Assembly (NCBI GenBank): GCA_963976395.1
Contig: CAXBLG010000045.1
Span: 1 to 25,818 of the forward strand
Source of the DNA: UBA11612 sp963976395
GTDB taxonomy: Bacteria; Pseudomonadota; Alphaproteobacteria; Rhodospirillales; Rhodospirillaceae
Reading direction: 5' to 3'
Length of the DNA stretch: 25,818 bases
Positions 13,984-22,260 of the stretch are shown piece by piece. Under the pieces are notes generated by a model that searched no databases, had not been told where the DNA came from, and saw only the letters and a list, made by a program, of their open reading frames with translations. The translations under genes and the position numbers were made by a program. Every line of letters begins with the position of its first letter. The stretch's first letter is position 1.

Positions 13984-13999
13984 AATGGGAGGCCTGAGT

Positions 14000-15607
14000 A
14001 TGCGAGCGGCCCTTTACCTGCGTGTATCTACCAAACGCCAAGCTGAAAAAGACTTATCCATCCCCGACCAACGCAAGCAGTTGGAAGCCTTTTGCAAGCA
14101 GCGGGGCTGGACGGTCGCGGCTGAATTCGTGGAACCGGGAGCCAGCGGCACCACCGATGATCGCCGCCCGGCTTTTCAAACCATGCTGGGAAGCGCGCTA
14201 GGGTCGGAGCGGCCTTTTGACGTGATCATCGTCCACAGCTTCTCTCGCTTTTTCAGGGACGCCTATAAATTTGAATACCATCGGCGCAAGTTAGATAAGG
14301 TGGGCGTCGGGGTGATTTCAATTACCCAGGAAGTCGGCGAAGACCCCATGGGCGAAATGGTTCGCCAAATCCTCAATCTTTTTGACGAGTACCAATCCAA
14401 GGAGAACGCCAAGCACGTTCTAAGGGCCATGAATGAGAATGCCCGGCAGGGCTATTGGAACGGTGCCCGGCCCCCGTTTGGATATACAGCCGTTGCCGTG
14501 GAAACCAAGGGCGATGCTGTCAAAAAGAAGCTGGCCATCGACCCCAAAGAAGCGGAGACGGTCAAAGAGATATTCAGGCTTTTTCAAAATGGCGACGGCA
14601 CAGACGGCTCCATGGGAGTCCGAAAAATTGTTAGCCACCTAAATACTAAAGGCGTGACGTACCGCAGGGGCGGCAAGTTCTACGCCAGTATGGTTCATGC
14701 CATGCTGACCTGCACCACCTACAAGGGGCTACATCACTTCAATAAGAGGAAGAAGGGCGGCAAGGTCAAAGACCGCGCCGAATGGATACCTTTTGAAACA
14801 CCAGTCATTATTAAACCCGTGGTCTTTGACCGGGTTCAAGCCCAGCTAGCGGCCCGCAGCCCAAAGTCTACCCCGCCGCGCGAGGTCAACGGACCTACGC
14901 TGCTTACAGGTTTAGCCAAATGCTCAACAGGTTCAGGTATGACCGTTCGCACGGGCAAGGCCGGTCGCTACAAGTACTACACTTGCGCCAAGCACATGAA
15001 TCAGGGCGCGTGCGATTGCAGCAGCACGAGTATCCGAATGGATGCCCTGGACGGGATTGTGCTGGACCAGCTTGAAAGTCGCATCTTTGTGCCGGAGCGG
15101 CTGGAAGCCATGCTGACCGAACTCATAGACCGCGCACGCAGGACCGCAACCGACCACCGCGCACGTATAGGTGATCTGAACCGGCAGGACCGCGAGACTA
15201 CCGCCAAACTGGACCGCCTCTATGACGCCCTATCTGACGGCACGGTCAAAAACACCGATACATTCCAGGGCAAGGTTGCGCGCCTGGAAGCCCAGCGTGA
15301 AGAGATCATCAAACAAAAGAGCCAGACCACTCAGCACTCAAAACTCCCGGCGAAGGCTCTGGCTAAGAAAAACCTTGAGCGATTCACCGAAGAGGTGCGG
15401 GCCAAACTAAGGGGCGAAGCACCTGCATTCCGCCGCGCCTATGTGCGTCAATTTGTGGATAGGGTTGAAGTCTCGGACACCGAAATACGTATCTCAGGGC
15501 CAAACGCCGCGCTCGCAAGCGCACTCGCCGCACATGAGAAAGGCACCTCAGACGGAGTGCCCAGTTTTGTTCGGGAGTGGTGGGCGGTACAGGGATTGAA
15601 CCTGTGA
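14000..15607 (+). CDS. Large serine recombinase (site-specific integrase/resolvase family)
   Basis: The 535-residue enzyme starts at ATG 14000 with GGGAGG (13987-13992) seven bases upstream. The resolvase domain (about 1-150) has R8 and the nucleophile S10 in YLRVSTKRQ, with HSFSRFFRD further on. The Recombinase domain (about 155-270) follows with WNGARPPFGY and GVRKIVSHLN. A zinc-ribbon-like region is RYKYYTCAKHMNQGACDC, then a long charged coiled coil, and C-terminal VRQFVDRVEVSDTEIRI. The first half of the ribbon reads KCSTGSGMTVRTG, where relatives usually have C-x-x-C, so one zinc ligand appears lost. The last residues (VPSFVREW, then WAVQGLNL) and the stop are encoded inside tRNA-Val, meaning the C-terminus is set by the insertion site. 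It catalyses integration and perhaps excision of the element. Confidence 0.9.
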   Translation: MRAALYLRVSTKRQAEKDLSIPDQRKQLEAFCKQRGWTVAAEFVEPGASGTTDDRRPAFQTMLGSALGSERPFDVIIVHSFSRFFRDAYKFEYHRRKLDKVGVGVISITQEVGEDPMGEMVRQILNLFDEYQSKENAKHVLRAMNENARQGYWNGARPPFGYTAVAVETKGDAVKKKLAIDPKEAETVKEIFRLFQNGDGTDGSMGVRKIVSHLNTKGVTYRRGGKFYASMVHAMLTCTTYKGLHHFNKRKKGGKVKDRAEWIPFETPVIIKPVVFDRVQAQLAARSPKSTPPREVNGPTLLTGLAKCSTGSGMTVRTGKAGRYKYYTCAKHMNQGACDCSSTSIRMDALDGIVLDQLESRIFVPERLEAMLTELIDRARRTATDHRARIGDLNRQDRETTAKLDRLYDALSDGTVKNTDTFQGKVARLEAQREEIIKQKSQTTQHSKLPAKALAKKNLERFTEEVRAKLRGEAPAFRRAYVRQFVDRVEVSDTEIRISGPNAALASALAAHEKGTSDGVPSFVREWWAVQGLNL

Positions 15608-15652
15608 CCCCACGCGTGTGAAGCGTGTGCTCTCCCGCTGAGCTAACCGCCC
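15578..15652 (-). tRNA. tRNA-Val (anticodon CAC)
   Basis: On the minus strand the sequence folds as a standard tRNA. A 7-bp acceptor stem GGGCGGT/ACCGCCC, the D-arm TAGCTCAGCGGGAGAGC, an anticodon stem CACGC/GCGTG with loop TTCACAC (anticodon CAC, valine), a short variable loop, and a T-arm with GGTTCAATCC are all present. CCA is encoded at 15580-15578. The last 30 bases overlap the 3' end of the serine recombinase gene on the other strand, marking the attachment site. The tRNA stays intact after insertion. Confidence 0.96.
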
Positions 15653-15703
15653 GACCGGTCCGAAGAAGGCCCGCTTATGTGCGGCTTCCGGAGGGTGAGG
15701 CGG

Positions 15704-15732
15704 TTCTTAAGACCCGGCTTCTGGTCTGTCAA
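15704..15732 (-). promoter_or_regulatory. Promoter of the tRNA-Val gene
   Basis: On the minus strand TTGACA (15732-15727) and TAAGAA (15709-15704) are 17 bp apart, a consensus -35 and a good -10. Transcription would begin near 15697, about 45 bases before the mature tRNA 5' end at 15652. The rest of 15653-15903 shows no gene. The palindrome GACCGGTC lies at 15653-15660, directly upstream of the tRNA. Confidence 0.7.
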
Positions 15733-15903
15733 CCGGCTCACCGGCGGCCTTCAGCCTCTGTCCGGCCGCTCAACCCCTTGGCCGGGTGACACATTTTTCA
15801 CAGCACAGTCGCCGAATTGCCACTGGCGGGCCTTTATCAAGTCGGGTTCGCGTGTCATTTTCGGCTTCCACCTTCGCCTCCTCTTTAATGTCACGGCCCA
15901 TTC

Positions 15904-17301
15904 ATGAACGCTCGACCTGCTCCAACGTCCCCGACCGCTGCCATTGTCCTCGCCGCCGGAGAGGGGACGCGCATGAAATCGGCGCTGCCAAAGGTACTCC
16001 ATGCCATCGGTGGCCGTCCGATGGTCGGCCACGTGCTGGAAACTCTGGGGACCGAGCGTATGGCGCCGATTATTGTGGTGGTTGGTCCCGGCATGGACGA
16101 TCTGGCGGAAAGCGTTGCGCCCCACCGTGCGGTGGTTCAGCGCCAACGCAAGGGCACCGCTCATGCCGTCTTGCAGGCCAAGGGGTCTCTTAAAGGGTTC
16201 AAGGGCGATATCCTCATTGTATACGGCGATACGCCCTTCATCACCGGCGCCACTTTGCAGAAAATGCGCGCCGTGCGCCGTAAGAATAATCACGCCGTTG
16301 TCGTGCTTGGGTTTCGCCCGGACGATCCCGGTGCCTATGGCCGCCTGATCATCGGCGCGAATGGGTTGGAGCGCATCGTCGAGGCCAAAGATGCGAGCGC
16401 GGAAGAACGTGAAGTGCGCCTGTGCAACTCGGGTATTATTCTGGCCGATGCCGGAGCCTTGTGGCGCTTGCTCGCCGATGTGAAATCGGAGAACGCCAAG
16501 AGGGAATATTACCTCACTGATATTGTAGGCCTTGCACGCAAAGCGGGTTTGACCTGCGGTGTGGTGGATGGTGAGAACGAAGAGTTGCTCGGTGTGAATA
16601 GCCGCGCTGAACTCGCGATTGCTGAAGAAATTTTACAGCGGCGGCTTCGTCAATCCGCGATGGCGGGCGGCGCGACGTTGATTGACCCGAGCACGGTTTA
16701 TTTTTCCGCCGACACAAAAATCGGACGGGATGTTGTCATCGGTCCATTCACTGTGTTTGGACCTGGCGTCAGCGTTGAAGACAATGTGCATATCAAAGGG
16801 TTTTGCCACTTTGAAGGCGCGCATATATCGGCGGGCGCTATTGTTGGCCCGTATGCGCGGTTGCGTCCCGGTGCGAAGATCGGACCTGAAGCTCATATCG
16901 GTAATTTCGTCGAAGTCAAAAACGCAGACGTAGAAAAAGGCGCGAAGGTTAATCACCTTTCCTATGTCGGCGATGCACGCGTGGGGACGAAAGCCAATGT
17001 TGGTGCGGGCACTATTACTGCCAACTACGACGGCTTCGGGAAGCATTTAACAGATATCGGTGCGGGTGCCTCCATTGGCTCCAACACGGTTTTGGTCGCG
17101 CCGGTGAAAATCGGCGAAGGCGCAATGACCGGAGCCGGGGCGGTGGTGCGCAAGGATGTGCCGGCCGATGCGCTGGCGGTTAATTCCACGCGCCAGGAAA
17201 ACCGCGAAGGTTTTGCCGCCAAGTACCGGAAAATGAAGCAAGGCACTAAATCGAAACCGGCGCTGAAAAGCGCGGCGAAGAAAACGAAGAAGAAGAAATA
17301 A
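15904..17301 (+). CDS. glmU: Bifunctional GlmU: GlcNAc-1-P uridylyltransferase / GlcN-1-P acetyltransferase
   Basis: The 465-residue enzyme makes UDP-GlcNAc for peptidoglycan and LPS. The N-terminal pyrophosphorylase domain has VLAAGEGTRMKSALPKVLH (about 15-33), QRQRKGTAHAV and YGDTPFI. The C-terminal half is a left-handed beta-helix of hexapeptide repeats (VVIGPFTVFGPGVSV, NVGAGTITANYDGFGKHLTDIGAGASIGSN) with the acetyltransferase site. A lysine-rich tail (KSAAKKTKKKK) closes the protein. No Shine-Dalgarno sequence is visible before ATG 15904, although residue 14 onward must be coding. Its stop is one base before glmS, the next step back in the same pathway, so the two are a co-transcribed pair. 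Confidence 0.96.
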   Translation: MNARPAPTSPTAAIVLAAGEGTRMKSALPKVLHAIGGRPMVGHVLETLGTERMAPIIVVVGPGMDDLAESVAPHRAVVQRQRKGTAHAVLQAKGSLKGFKGDILIVYGDTPFITGATLQKMRAVRRKNNHAVVVLGFRPDDPGAYGRLIIGANGLERIVEAKDASAEEREVRLCNSGIILADAGALWRLLADVKSENAKREYYLTDIVGLARKAGLTCGVVDGENEELLGVNSRAELAIAEEILQRRLRQSAMAGGATLIDPSTVYFSADTKIGRDVVIGPFTVFGPGVSVEDNVHIKGFCHFEGAHISAGAIVGPYARLRPGAKIGPEAHIGNFVEVKNADVEKGAKVNHLSYVGDARVGTKANVGAGTITANYDGFGKHLTDIGAGASIGSNTVLVAPVKIGEGAMTGAGAVVRKDVPADALAVNSTRQENREGFAAKYRKMKQGTKSKPALKSAAKKTKKKK

Positions 17302-17302
17302 G

Positions 17303-19126
17303 ATGTGCGGAATTGTCGGTGTTATCGGGCGGGCGAACGCGGCCGAGTGCCTGCTTGAAGGTCTGCGCCGCCTCGAATACCGGGGCTATGACTCGGCGGG
17401 TATCGCAACCCTTGTCGATGGCGTAATCGACCGGCGGCGCGCGCCCGGCAAGATTGTCAATTTGGCCGACCGTATTCAGGCCGAACCCCTCGCGGGAACA
17501 CTCGGCATTGGCCATACCAGATGGGCCACTCACGGCGTGCCGAGCGAAGGCAACGCTCATCCGCATTCCGACGGCCGGGTGGCGGTGGTGCACAACGGTA
17601 TTATCGAAAACTTTCAGGAACTGCGCGACGTCCTGGAAAACGACGGCCACACGTTCGACAGTGATACCGATACCGAGGTCGTCGTTCATCTCGTCAGTCA
17701 ATTTCTAAGTGAGGGCAGAGCGCCTGAAGACGCGGTGCACGCGGCGTTGAAGCGCCTCGAAGGAGCGTTCTCGCTTGCCATCCTAATCACGGATGCTCCG
17801 GATGCGCTGTTCGGTGCGCGGCGGGGGAGTCCGCTGGTGGTCGGCTATGGCGACGGCGAGATGTATCTCGGCTCCGATGCCATGGCTCTCGCGCCGATGA
17901 CCCAGCGCATCACGTATCTGGAAGAAGACGATTGGGTTGTTGTTACCCGCGAGGGGGCACAAGTGCGCGACGCAGCGGGGAAACTCGCCAATCGGCCGAT
18001 CAAGCAAACCGCACTGTCTGGCGCGCTGATCGGCAAGGGCGAGTATCCGCACTATATGCTCAAAGAAATATACGAGCAGCCGCAGGTGCTGGGCGATACG
18101 CTGCGCGCACTGTTCAATCCGGCGGAACGCTCCATCACCCTGCCGCCCATGCCGTTTGCGCTGAAGGATGTAGACCGCATTACCACGGTGGCGTGCGGCA
18201 CGGCTTATTACGCGGGACTGATCGCTAAATACTGGATCGAGATGCTGGCCAAGGTGCCGGTGGATGCCGACATCGGCTCCGAGTTCCGCTACCGCACGCC
18301 GCCGATGACTCCCGGCGGACTTGGTCTGTTTATATCCCAGTCCGGCGAGACTGCAGATACACTTGCGCCGTTGCGCTATTGCCGCGAGCAGGGCCAGCAT
18401 ATTCTTTCGGTCGTCAACGTGCCGGAAAGCAGCGTTGCACGCGAATCCGACATTGTCCTGCCCACTCTGGCCGGTCCCGAAATCGGCGTCGCCTCCACCA
18501 AAGCCTTCACCACCCAGCTTATGGCGCTGGCGTGTTTTGCCATCAATCTCGCCAAGGCGCGCGGGGTGATCGGTGCAGATGTGGAAGCGCGGCTGTCGAC
18601 AGCGCTGGTGGAAGTACCCTCCCGTGTGGCTGACATGCTGCACATGGACGCCGCCATTCGCGAGATCGCGACCGATGTGGCGGCGGCGCGCGATGTGCTC
18701 TATCTGGGGCGCGGCTTGCTCTATCCCATCGCCATGGAAGGCGCGCTGAAGCTGAAGGAAATTTCCTACATCCACGCCGAAGGCTACGCGGCGGGCGAGA
18801 TGAAACACGGTCCCATCGCCTTGATCGACGAGCACGTGCCGGTGGTTGTGATCGCGCCGTCCGACGGGTTGTTTGAAAAAACCTTGTCGAATATGGAACA
18901 GGTGGTTGCGCGCGGCGGACGCGTCATTCTTATCAGCGATGAAGCGGGCATCAAGCGAGCCGGCAAGAACGCGGCTCATGCCATCTGTATGCCCAAGCTC
19001 GATCCGTTTGTGATGCCGATTATCGCCGCCATCCCGGTACAGCTTTTGGCCTATCACACGGCGGTGCTGAAGGGCACCGACGTGGATCAGCCGCGCAACC
19101 TCGCCAAAAGCGTGACGGTGGAATAG
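17303..19126 (+). CDS. glmS: Glutamine-fructose-6-phosphate aminotransferase (isomerising)
   Basis: The 607-residue enzyme converts fructose 6-phosphate and glutamine to glucosamine 6-phosphate. The N-terminal glutaminase domain has the nucleophile C2 (MCGIVGVIG), LRRLEYRGYDSAGIA and HTRWATHG. Two SIS sugar-isomerase domains follow (VACGTAYYAGLIAKYW, SQSGETADTLAPLR, YLGRGLLYPIAMEGALKLKEISYIHAEGYAAGEMKHGPIALI). The C-terminus DQPRNLAKSVTVE is canonical and full length. It lies one base after glmU, so translation is probably coupled. No glmS ribozyme is expected or seen. A 676-codon open frame on the opposite strand is only a shadow of this G+C-rich gene. Confidence 0.97.
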   Translation: MCGIVGVIGRANAAECLLEGLRRLEYRGYDSAGIATLVDGVIDRRRAPGKIVNLADRIQAEPLAGTLGIGHTRWATHGVPSEGNAHPHSDGRVAVVHNGIIENFQELRDVLENDGHTFDSDTDTEVVVHLVSQFLSEGRAPEDAVHAALKRLEGAFSLAILITDAPDALFGARRGSPLVVGYGDGEMYLGSDAMALAPMTQRITYLEEDDWVVVTREGAQVRDAAGKLANRPIKQTALSGALIGKGEYPHYMLKEIYEQPQVLGDTLRALFNPAERSITLPPMPFALKDVDRITTVACGTAYYAGLIAKYWIEMLAKVPVDADIGSEFRYRTPPMTPGGLGLFISQSGETADTLAPLRYCREQGQHILSVVNVPESSVARESDIVLPTLAGPEIGVASTKAFTTQLMALACFAINLAKARGVIGADVEARLSTALVEVPSRVADMLHMDAAIREIATDVAAARDVLYLGRGLLYPIAMEGALKLKEISYIHAEGYAAGEMKHGPIALIDEHVPVVVIAPSDGLFEKTLSNMEQVVARGGRVILISDEAGIKRAGKNAAHAICMPKLDPFVMPIIAAIPVQLLAYHTAVLKGTDVDQPRNLAKSVTVE

Positions 19127-19135
19127 GAAGTTTAC

Positions 19136-20512
19136 ATGTCCAAATACGATTACGACCTCATCACCATCGGCGCGGGCTCGGGCGGGGTGCGCGCCTCGCG
19201 TCTGTCGGCCAAATACGGCGCAAAGGTCGCGGTGATCGAGGAAAGTCGCTACGGCGGCACCTGCGTCATGCGCGGCTGTGTCCCCAAAAAGCTGCTGGTT
19301 TATGGGGCGCACTTTGCCGAACATTTCGAGGATGCTTTGGGCTTCGGCTGGTCGGTGGACGGCGCAAAGCACGACTGGGCCGCACTGGTTGCCGCCAAGG
19401 ACAAAGAACTGAACCGCCTGGAAAGCGTCTATCTTCGCATGCTGCGCGATGCGGGCGTCGAGCTGATCAACGGGCGCGGCGTTGTGACTGATCCGCACAC
19501 GGTGGAAGTGAACGGCAAGCGCCTGACGGCCGAGAAAATTCTCATCGCTGTCGGCGGCTGGCCGTCGATCCCCGATGTGCAGGGCAAGGAACACGTGATC
19601 ACCTCCAACGAGGCGCTTGATCTGCCCGAGCGGCCCCAGCGTATCATTATCGTCGGCGGCGGTTTTATCGCGGTCGAGTTCGCCGGTATCTTCAACGCCC
19701 TTGGGTCCGAAGTGCATCAGGTTATCCGCGCCGGGCAGATTCTGCGCGGCTTCGACGACGATGTGCGCGCCACCCTGGCCGAGGAGATGGAAAAAAAGGG
19801 CGTGCATATTCATCGCGATTGCATCGTTCGCTCCATTGAAAAAACCAAGGACGGCTACTCGGTATTCTTCGATCAGGGCGACGAGCTGATTGTAGACTGC
19901 GTCATGTACGCCACCGGCCGTGCGCCCAACACATCCGGGCTGGGGCTGAAGGAATTAGGCGTTACCCTCACCAAGAAAAACGCCGTGGCGGTGGACGAAA
20001 ACAACCGCACGAATATTGAGAGCATCTTCGCCATCGGCGATGTGACCGACCGGGTGAACCTGACGCCCGTGGCCATTAACGAAGGCCGGGTGTTCGCCGA
20101 AAGTTTTTTCAATAACAACCCGATGACGCTGGACTACACCAATATTCCCTCGGCGGTGTTCAGTCAGCCGCCGGTCAGCGTCGCAGGCCTGACCGAGGCC
20201 GAGGCCCGCAAAGATCATAACGTGCAGGTGTTTATCTCCCGCTTTCGCGCCATGAAACACACCCTGTCGGGCCGCGATGAACGCACCATGATGAAGATGA
20301 TCGTCGATAAGAAAACCGACAAGGTTCTCGGCGTGCACATGGTGGGCGAGGACGCGCCTGAGATCGTTCAAGGGCTTGCCGTCGCGCTTAAATGCGGCGC
20401 AACGAAAGCGCAGTTCGATTCAACTATCGGCATTCACCCCACAGCGGCGGAAGAGTTTGTCACCATGCGCGATCCGGTGCCCGAACCCGCCGCCGATACG
20501 GAAGAGATGTAG
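19136..20512 (+). CDS. gor: Glutathione-disulfide reductase
   Basis: The 458-residue FAD enzyme reduces GSSG to GSH with NADPH. It shows the FAD fold GAGSGGVRASRLSA, redox-active C43 and C48 in GGTCVMRGCVPKK, the NADPH fold GGGFIAVEFAGIFNALGSEV, the second FAD segment IFAIGDVTDRVNLTPVA, and the C-terminal catalytic HPTAAEE. CVMRGCVPKKLLVYGA distinguishes it from lipoamide dehydrogenase and from MerA. GAAG lies before the ATG, ten bases after glmS. A supply of glutathione would also support Hg(II) handling by MerA, but the gene stands with core genes to the right of the insertion, so the neighbourhood is probably incidental. Confidence 0.95.
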   Translation: MSKYDYDLITIGAGSGGVRASRLSAKYGAKVAVIEESRYGGTCVMRGCVPKKLLVYGAHFAEHFEDALGFGWSVDGAKHDWAALVAAKDKELNRLESVYLRMLRDAGVELINGRGVVTDPHTVEVNGKRLTAEKILIAVGGWPSIPDVQGKEHVITSNEALDLPERPQRIIIVGGGFIAVEFAGIFNALGSEVHQVIRAGQILRGFDDDVRATLAEEMEKKGVHIHRDCIVRSIEKTKDGYSVFFDQGDELIVDCVMYATGRAPNTSGLGLKELGVTLTKKNAVAVDENNRTNIESIFAIGDVTDRVNLTPVAINEGRVFAESFFNNNPMTLDYTNIPSAVFSQPPVSVAGLTEAEARKDHNVQVFISRFRAMKHTLSGRDERTMMKMIVDKKTDKVLGVHMVGEDAPEIVQGLAVALKCGATKAQFDSTIGIHPTAAEEFVTMRDPVPEPAADTEEM

Positions 20513-20517
20513 AAAAA

Positions 20518-21498
20518 ATGCGCGCAATTGTTTGCCGCGAGTGGTGTGAACCGGACGGCCTGACGCTGGCCGATCTGCCCAGCCCGGCGCTTGCGCCGGG
20601 GCAGGTCCGCCTGCGGGTCCATGCGGTCGGTGTCAATTTCGCCGACACGCTGATGGTCGCGGGCAAATATCAGGTGAAGCCCGAATTTCCGTTCGCGCCC
20701 GGCCTCGAATGTGCCGGTGAAGTATCCGAGATTGGCAAAGGTGTCTCGGGCCTTAAAGTCGGCCAGCGGGTGATGGCCATCTCCCGCTTCGGCGGCGCCT
20801 ATGCGGAAGAGTTGATCACCACGCCGGACTACATTGTGCCGATCCCGGACGAGATGAATTTTGTAACGGCGGCTAGTTTTCCGGTCGCTTACGGCACGGC
20901 CCATTTCTCACTCACCTATCGCGGCGATCTCAAAGCAGGCGAAACCCTCCTTGTCACCGGCGCGGCGGGCGGCGTCGGCCTTGCGGCGGTGGAAATCGGC
21001 AAGCAGCTTGGCGCTAACGTCATTGCGGCTGCGGGCAGCGACGAGAAACTCGCCGTCGCCAAAGCCCATGGGGCCGATCACCTTATTAACTACACCCATG
21101 AGAGCATCCGCGACCGGGTGAAGGACATCACCGGCGGTACCGGCCTCGATGTGTTGTTCGACCCCGTCGGCGGCGATGCCTTCGAGCAAGCCTTGCGTGC
21201 GGTCAACTGGCAGGCGCGTCTGCTCATCATCGGCTTTGCCGCAGGCCGTATTCAGCAAGTGCCCGCCAATCATATTCTGGTGAAGAATGTGTCCGTCATC
21301 GGTGTCGTCTGGGGGGCGCAGGCCGCGCGCGATCCCGCCGTTGTCTCACAGGGTCTGCGCGAATTGCTCACCTGGTGGCAGGACGGCAAACTCAAGCCCC
21401 ATGTGGCCAAAACGTTTCCCTTGGCCGAAGCTCCGGCGGCCATGAACGCGCTGCTGTCGCGCGCCTATCCCGGAAAAATCGTTTTGACCTGCGCTTAG
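20518..21498 (+). CDS. NADPH:quinone oxidoreductase-like MDR-family enzyme
   Basis: The 326-residue protein starts at ATG 20518, five bases after the gor stop. It is a zinc-free medium-chain dehydrogenase/reductase of the quinone-reductase (zeta-crystallin) type. VNFADTLMVAGKYQ and PFAPGLECAGEV form the substrate domain, and LLVTGAAGGVGLAAVEIGKQLGA (TGAAGGVG at 147-154) is the NADPH-binding loop. DVLFDPVGGDAFEQALR follows. The cysteine and histidine ligands of structural and catalytic zinc are absent. The likely reaction is NADPH-dependent reduction of a quinone or enone, and the exact substrate is unknown. The tight spacing suggests it is co-transcribed with gor. Confidence 0.88.
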   Translation: MRAIVCREWCEPDGLTLADLPSPALAPGQVRLRVHAVGVNFADTLMVAGKYQVKPEFPFAPGLECAGEVSEIGKGVSGLKVGQRVMAISRFGGAYAEELITTPDYIVPIPDEMNFVTAASFPVAYGTAHFSLTYRGDLKAGETLLVTGAAGGVGLAAVEIGKQLGANVIAAAGSDEKLAVAKAHGADHLINYTHESIRDRVKDITGGTGLDVLFDPVGGDAFEQALRAVNWQARLLIIGFAAGRIQQVPANHILVKNVSVIGVVWGAQAARDPAVVSQGLRELLTWWQDGKLKPHVAKTFPLAEAPAAMNALLSRAYPGKIVLTCA

Positions 21499-21510
21499 GC
21501 GAACATCCCT

Positions 21511-22260
21511 ATGGCCAAGCCCCTTTACGGCCCCGACCTTGCGGCCATTCAGCACACCGGATTTTCAGGCTTTTCGCGCGGCGCGGCCAAAGGCATTTTG
21601 AAGATACTCGCCGATGCGGGCCTTAAGCCCTCGGCGTCAAGGCCGCTGCGTGTTGTCGATCTCGGCTGCGGCGACGGCACCTGGCTAAAGGCGTTGACAG
21701 GCGCGGGCTACGAGGCCGTCGGCATGGATGCCTCGCCCTCGTTGGTGAAAATCGCAAAACACATTGCCCCCAAGGCAAAAGTACAATGCGCAACCCTGGC
21801 CGATTTCGATATTCCGTCTTGCGATGCGGTCACGGCCTTGGGCGAGGTTCTGGCGTATTTAGCACCGGGGGCGGCGCGGGCGCGGCTGCTCGGGCATTTG
21901 TTCCGGCGCATAGCGCGCAAGCTGCCGCCCGGCGGCTTGCTTATTTTCGATCTGATTATGTCGGGCAAGCCCATGAACACTCGCTCCAGCCACAACGGTC
22001 CCGGCTGGCAGATCGACGTGCAGCTCTCGGAAAATCTCCGCACCCGCATTCTCACGCGCCATGTTGCTATTCAGCGGACAACCAAATCAGGCGCGGTGCG
22101 CAAAACAACCGAGGTGCACCGCCAGCGCATTTTCGGCCGCACCGAGGTGATCACCGCGCTGCGGGCGGCGGGCTTTACCGTTAAAACGGCGCAGGCTTAC
22201 GGGGCGCAGCCCATGTTGCCGCGCCGCCTTGCGTTCATCGCGCGGAGGCGAACAATCTAG
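21511..22260 (+). CDS. Class I SAM-dependent methyltransferase
   Basis: The 249-residue protein has the Rossmann methyltransferase motif I RVVDLGCGDGTWL (about 47-59), an acidic residue at the end of the next strand (AVGMDASPSLVKIA), and a post-motif region DAVTALGEVLAYL followed by LPPGGLLIFDLIM. The substrate is unknown. It starts 12 bases after the quinone oxidoreductase gene and is probably the last gene of the glmU-to-methyltransferase run. Its stop codon overlaps that of the convergent membrane-protein gene within the single palindrome CTAG (22257-22260). Confidence 0.82.
   Translation: MAKPLYGPDLAAIQHTGFSGFSRGAAKGILKILADAGLKPSASRPLRVVDLGCGDGTWLKALTGAGYEAVGMDASPSLVKIAKHIAPKAKVQCATLADFDIPSCDAVTALGEVLAYLAPGAARARLLGHLFRRIARKLPPGGLLIFDLIMSGKPMNTRSSHNGPGWQIDVQLSENLRTRILTRHVAIQRTTKSGAVRKTTEVHRQRIFGRTEVITALRAAGFTVKTAQAYGAQPMLPRRLAFIARRRTI

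Larger units (their letters stand above)
13142..13995 (+). repeat. Diverged tandem duplication: HTH-gene tail plus 89-residue gene, two copies
   Basis: Copy A (about 13136-13561) and copy B (about 13556-13995) each hold the 3' end of the HTH gene, a spacer and an 89-codon gene. The HTH tail at 13151-13176 (GGACCGAATCACATGGCCCG...) returns at 13571-13596 with only a few changes. Translated, it gives DLGAIADRITWPGIE against DLSIADPIT-stop-PGIE, so copy B carries a dead fragment of the HTH gene. The 3' ends of the two small genes and the following GGAG(A/G)(T/C)CTGAGTAT are nearly identical. The second of these stretches forms the ribosome site and start region of the recombinase. Confidence 0.85.
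12389..15577. mobile_element. Integrative element of a large serine recombinase at tRNA-Val (minimal extent)
   Basis: The right end is well supported: the recombinase gene runs into the 3' end of tRNA-Val(CAC), so the element was inserted at the tRNA terminus near 15577/15578. The left end is uncertain. The coordinate given is only the start of the recombinase-associated block, after the inverted repeat at 12343-12388. The mer genes, and even everything back to the corA-like fragment, could be cargo of the same element. No long direct repeat of the tRNA end was found elsewhere in the window by eye. Serine recombinases need only a very short core, so absence of a long repeat is not evidence against insertion. 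Confidence 0.5.

Noticed and set aside
12381..15660. Shared 8-bp palindrome GACCGGTC at 12381-12388 and 15653-15660 as att sites
   Set aside because: The right copy lies beyond the tRNA, while the recombinase stops inside the tRNA 3' half, so the geometry does not fit an insertion at the tRNA end. Two copies of an 8-mer in 26 kb is not striking in G+C-rich DNA.
17783..19813. 676-codon open frame on the minus strand
   Set aside because: It lies entirely opposite glmS and gor, both unmistakable by motif and length. Its translation is His/Arg/Gln-rich low-information sequence typical of an antisense shadow in G+C-rich DNA.
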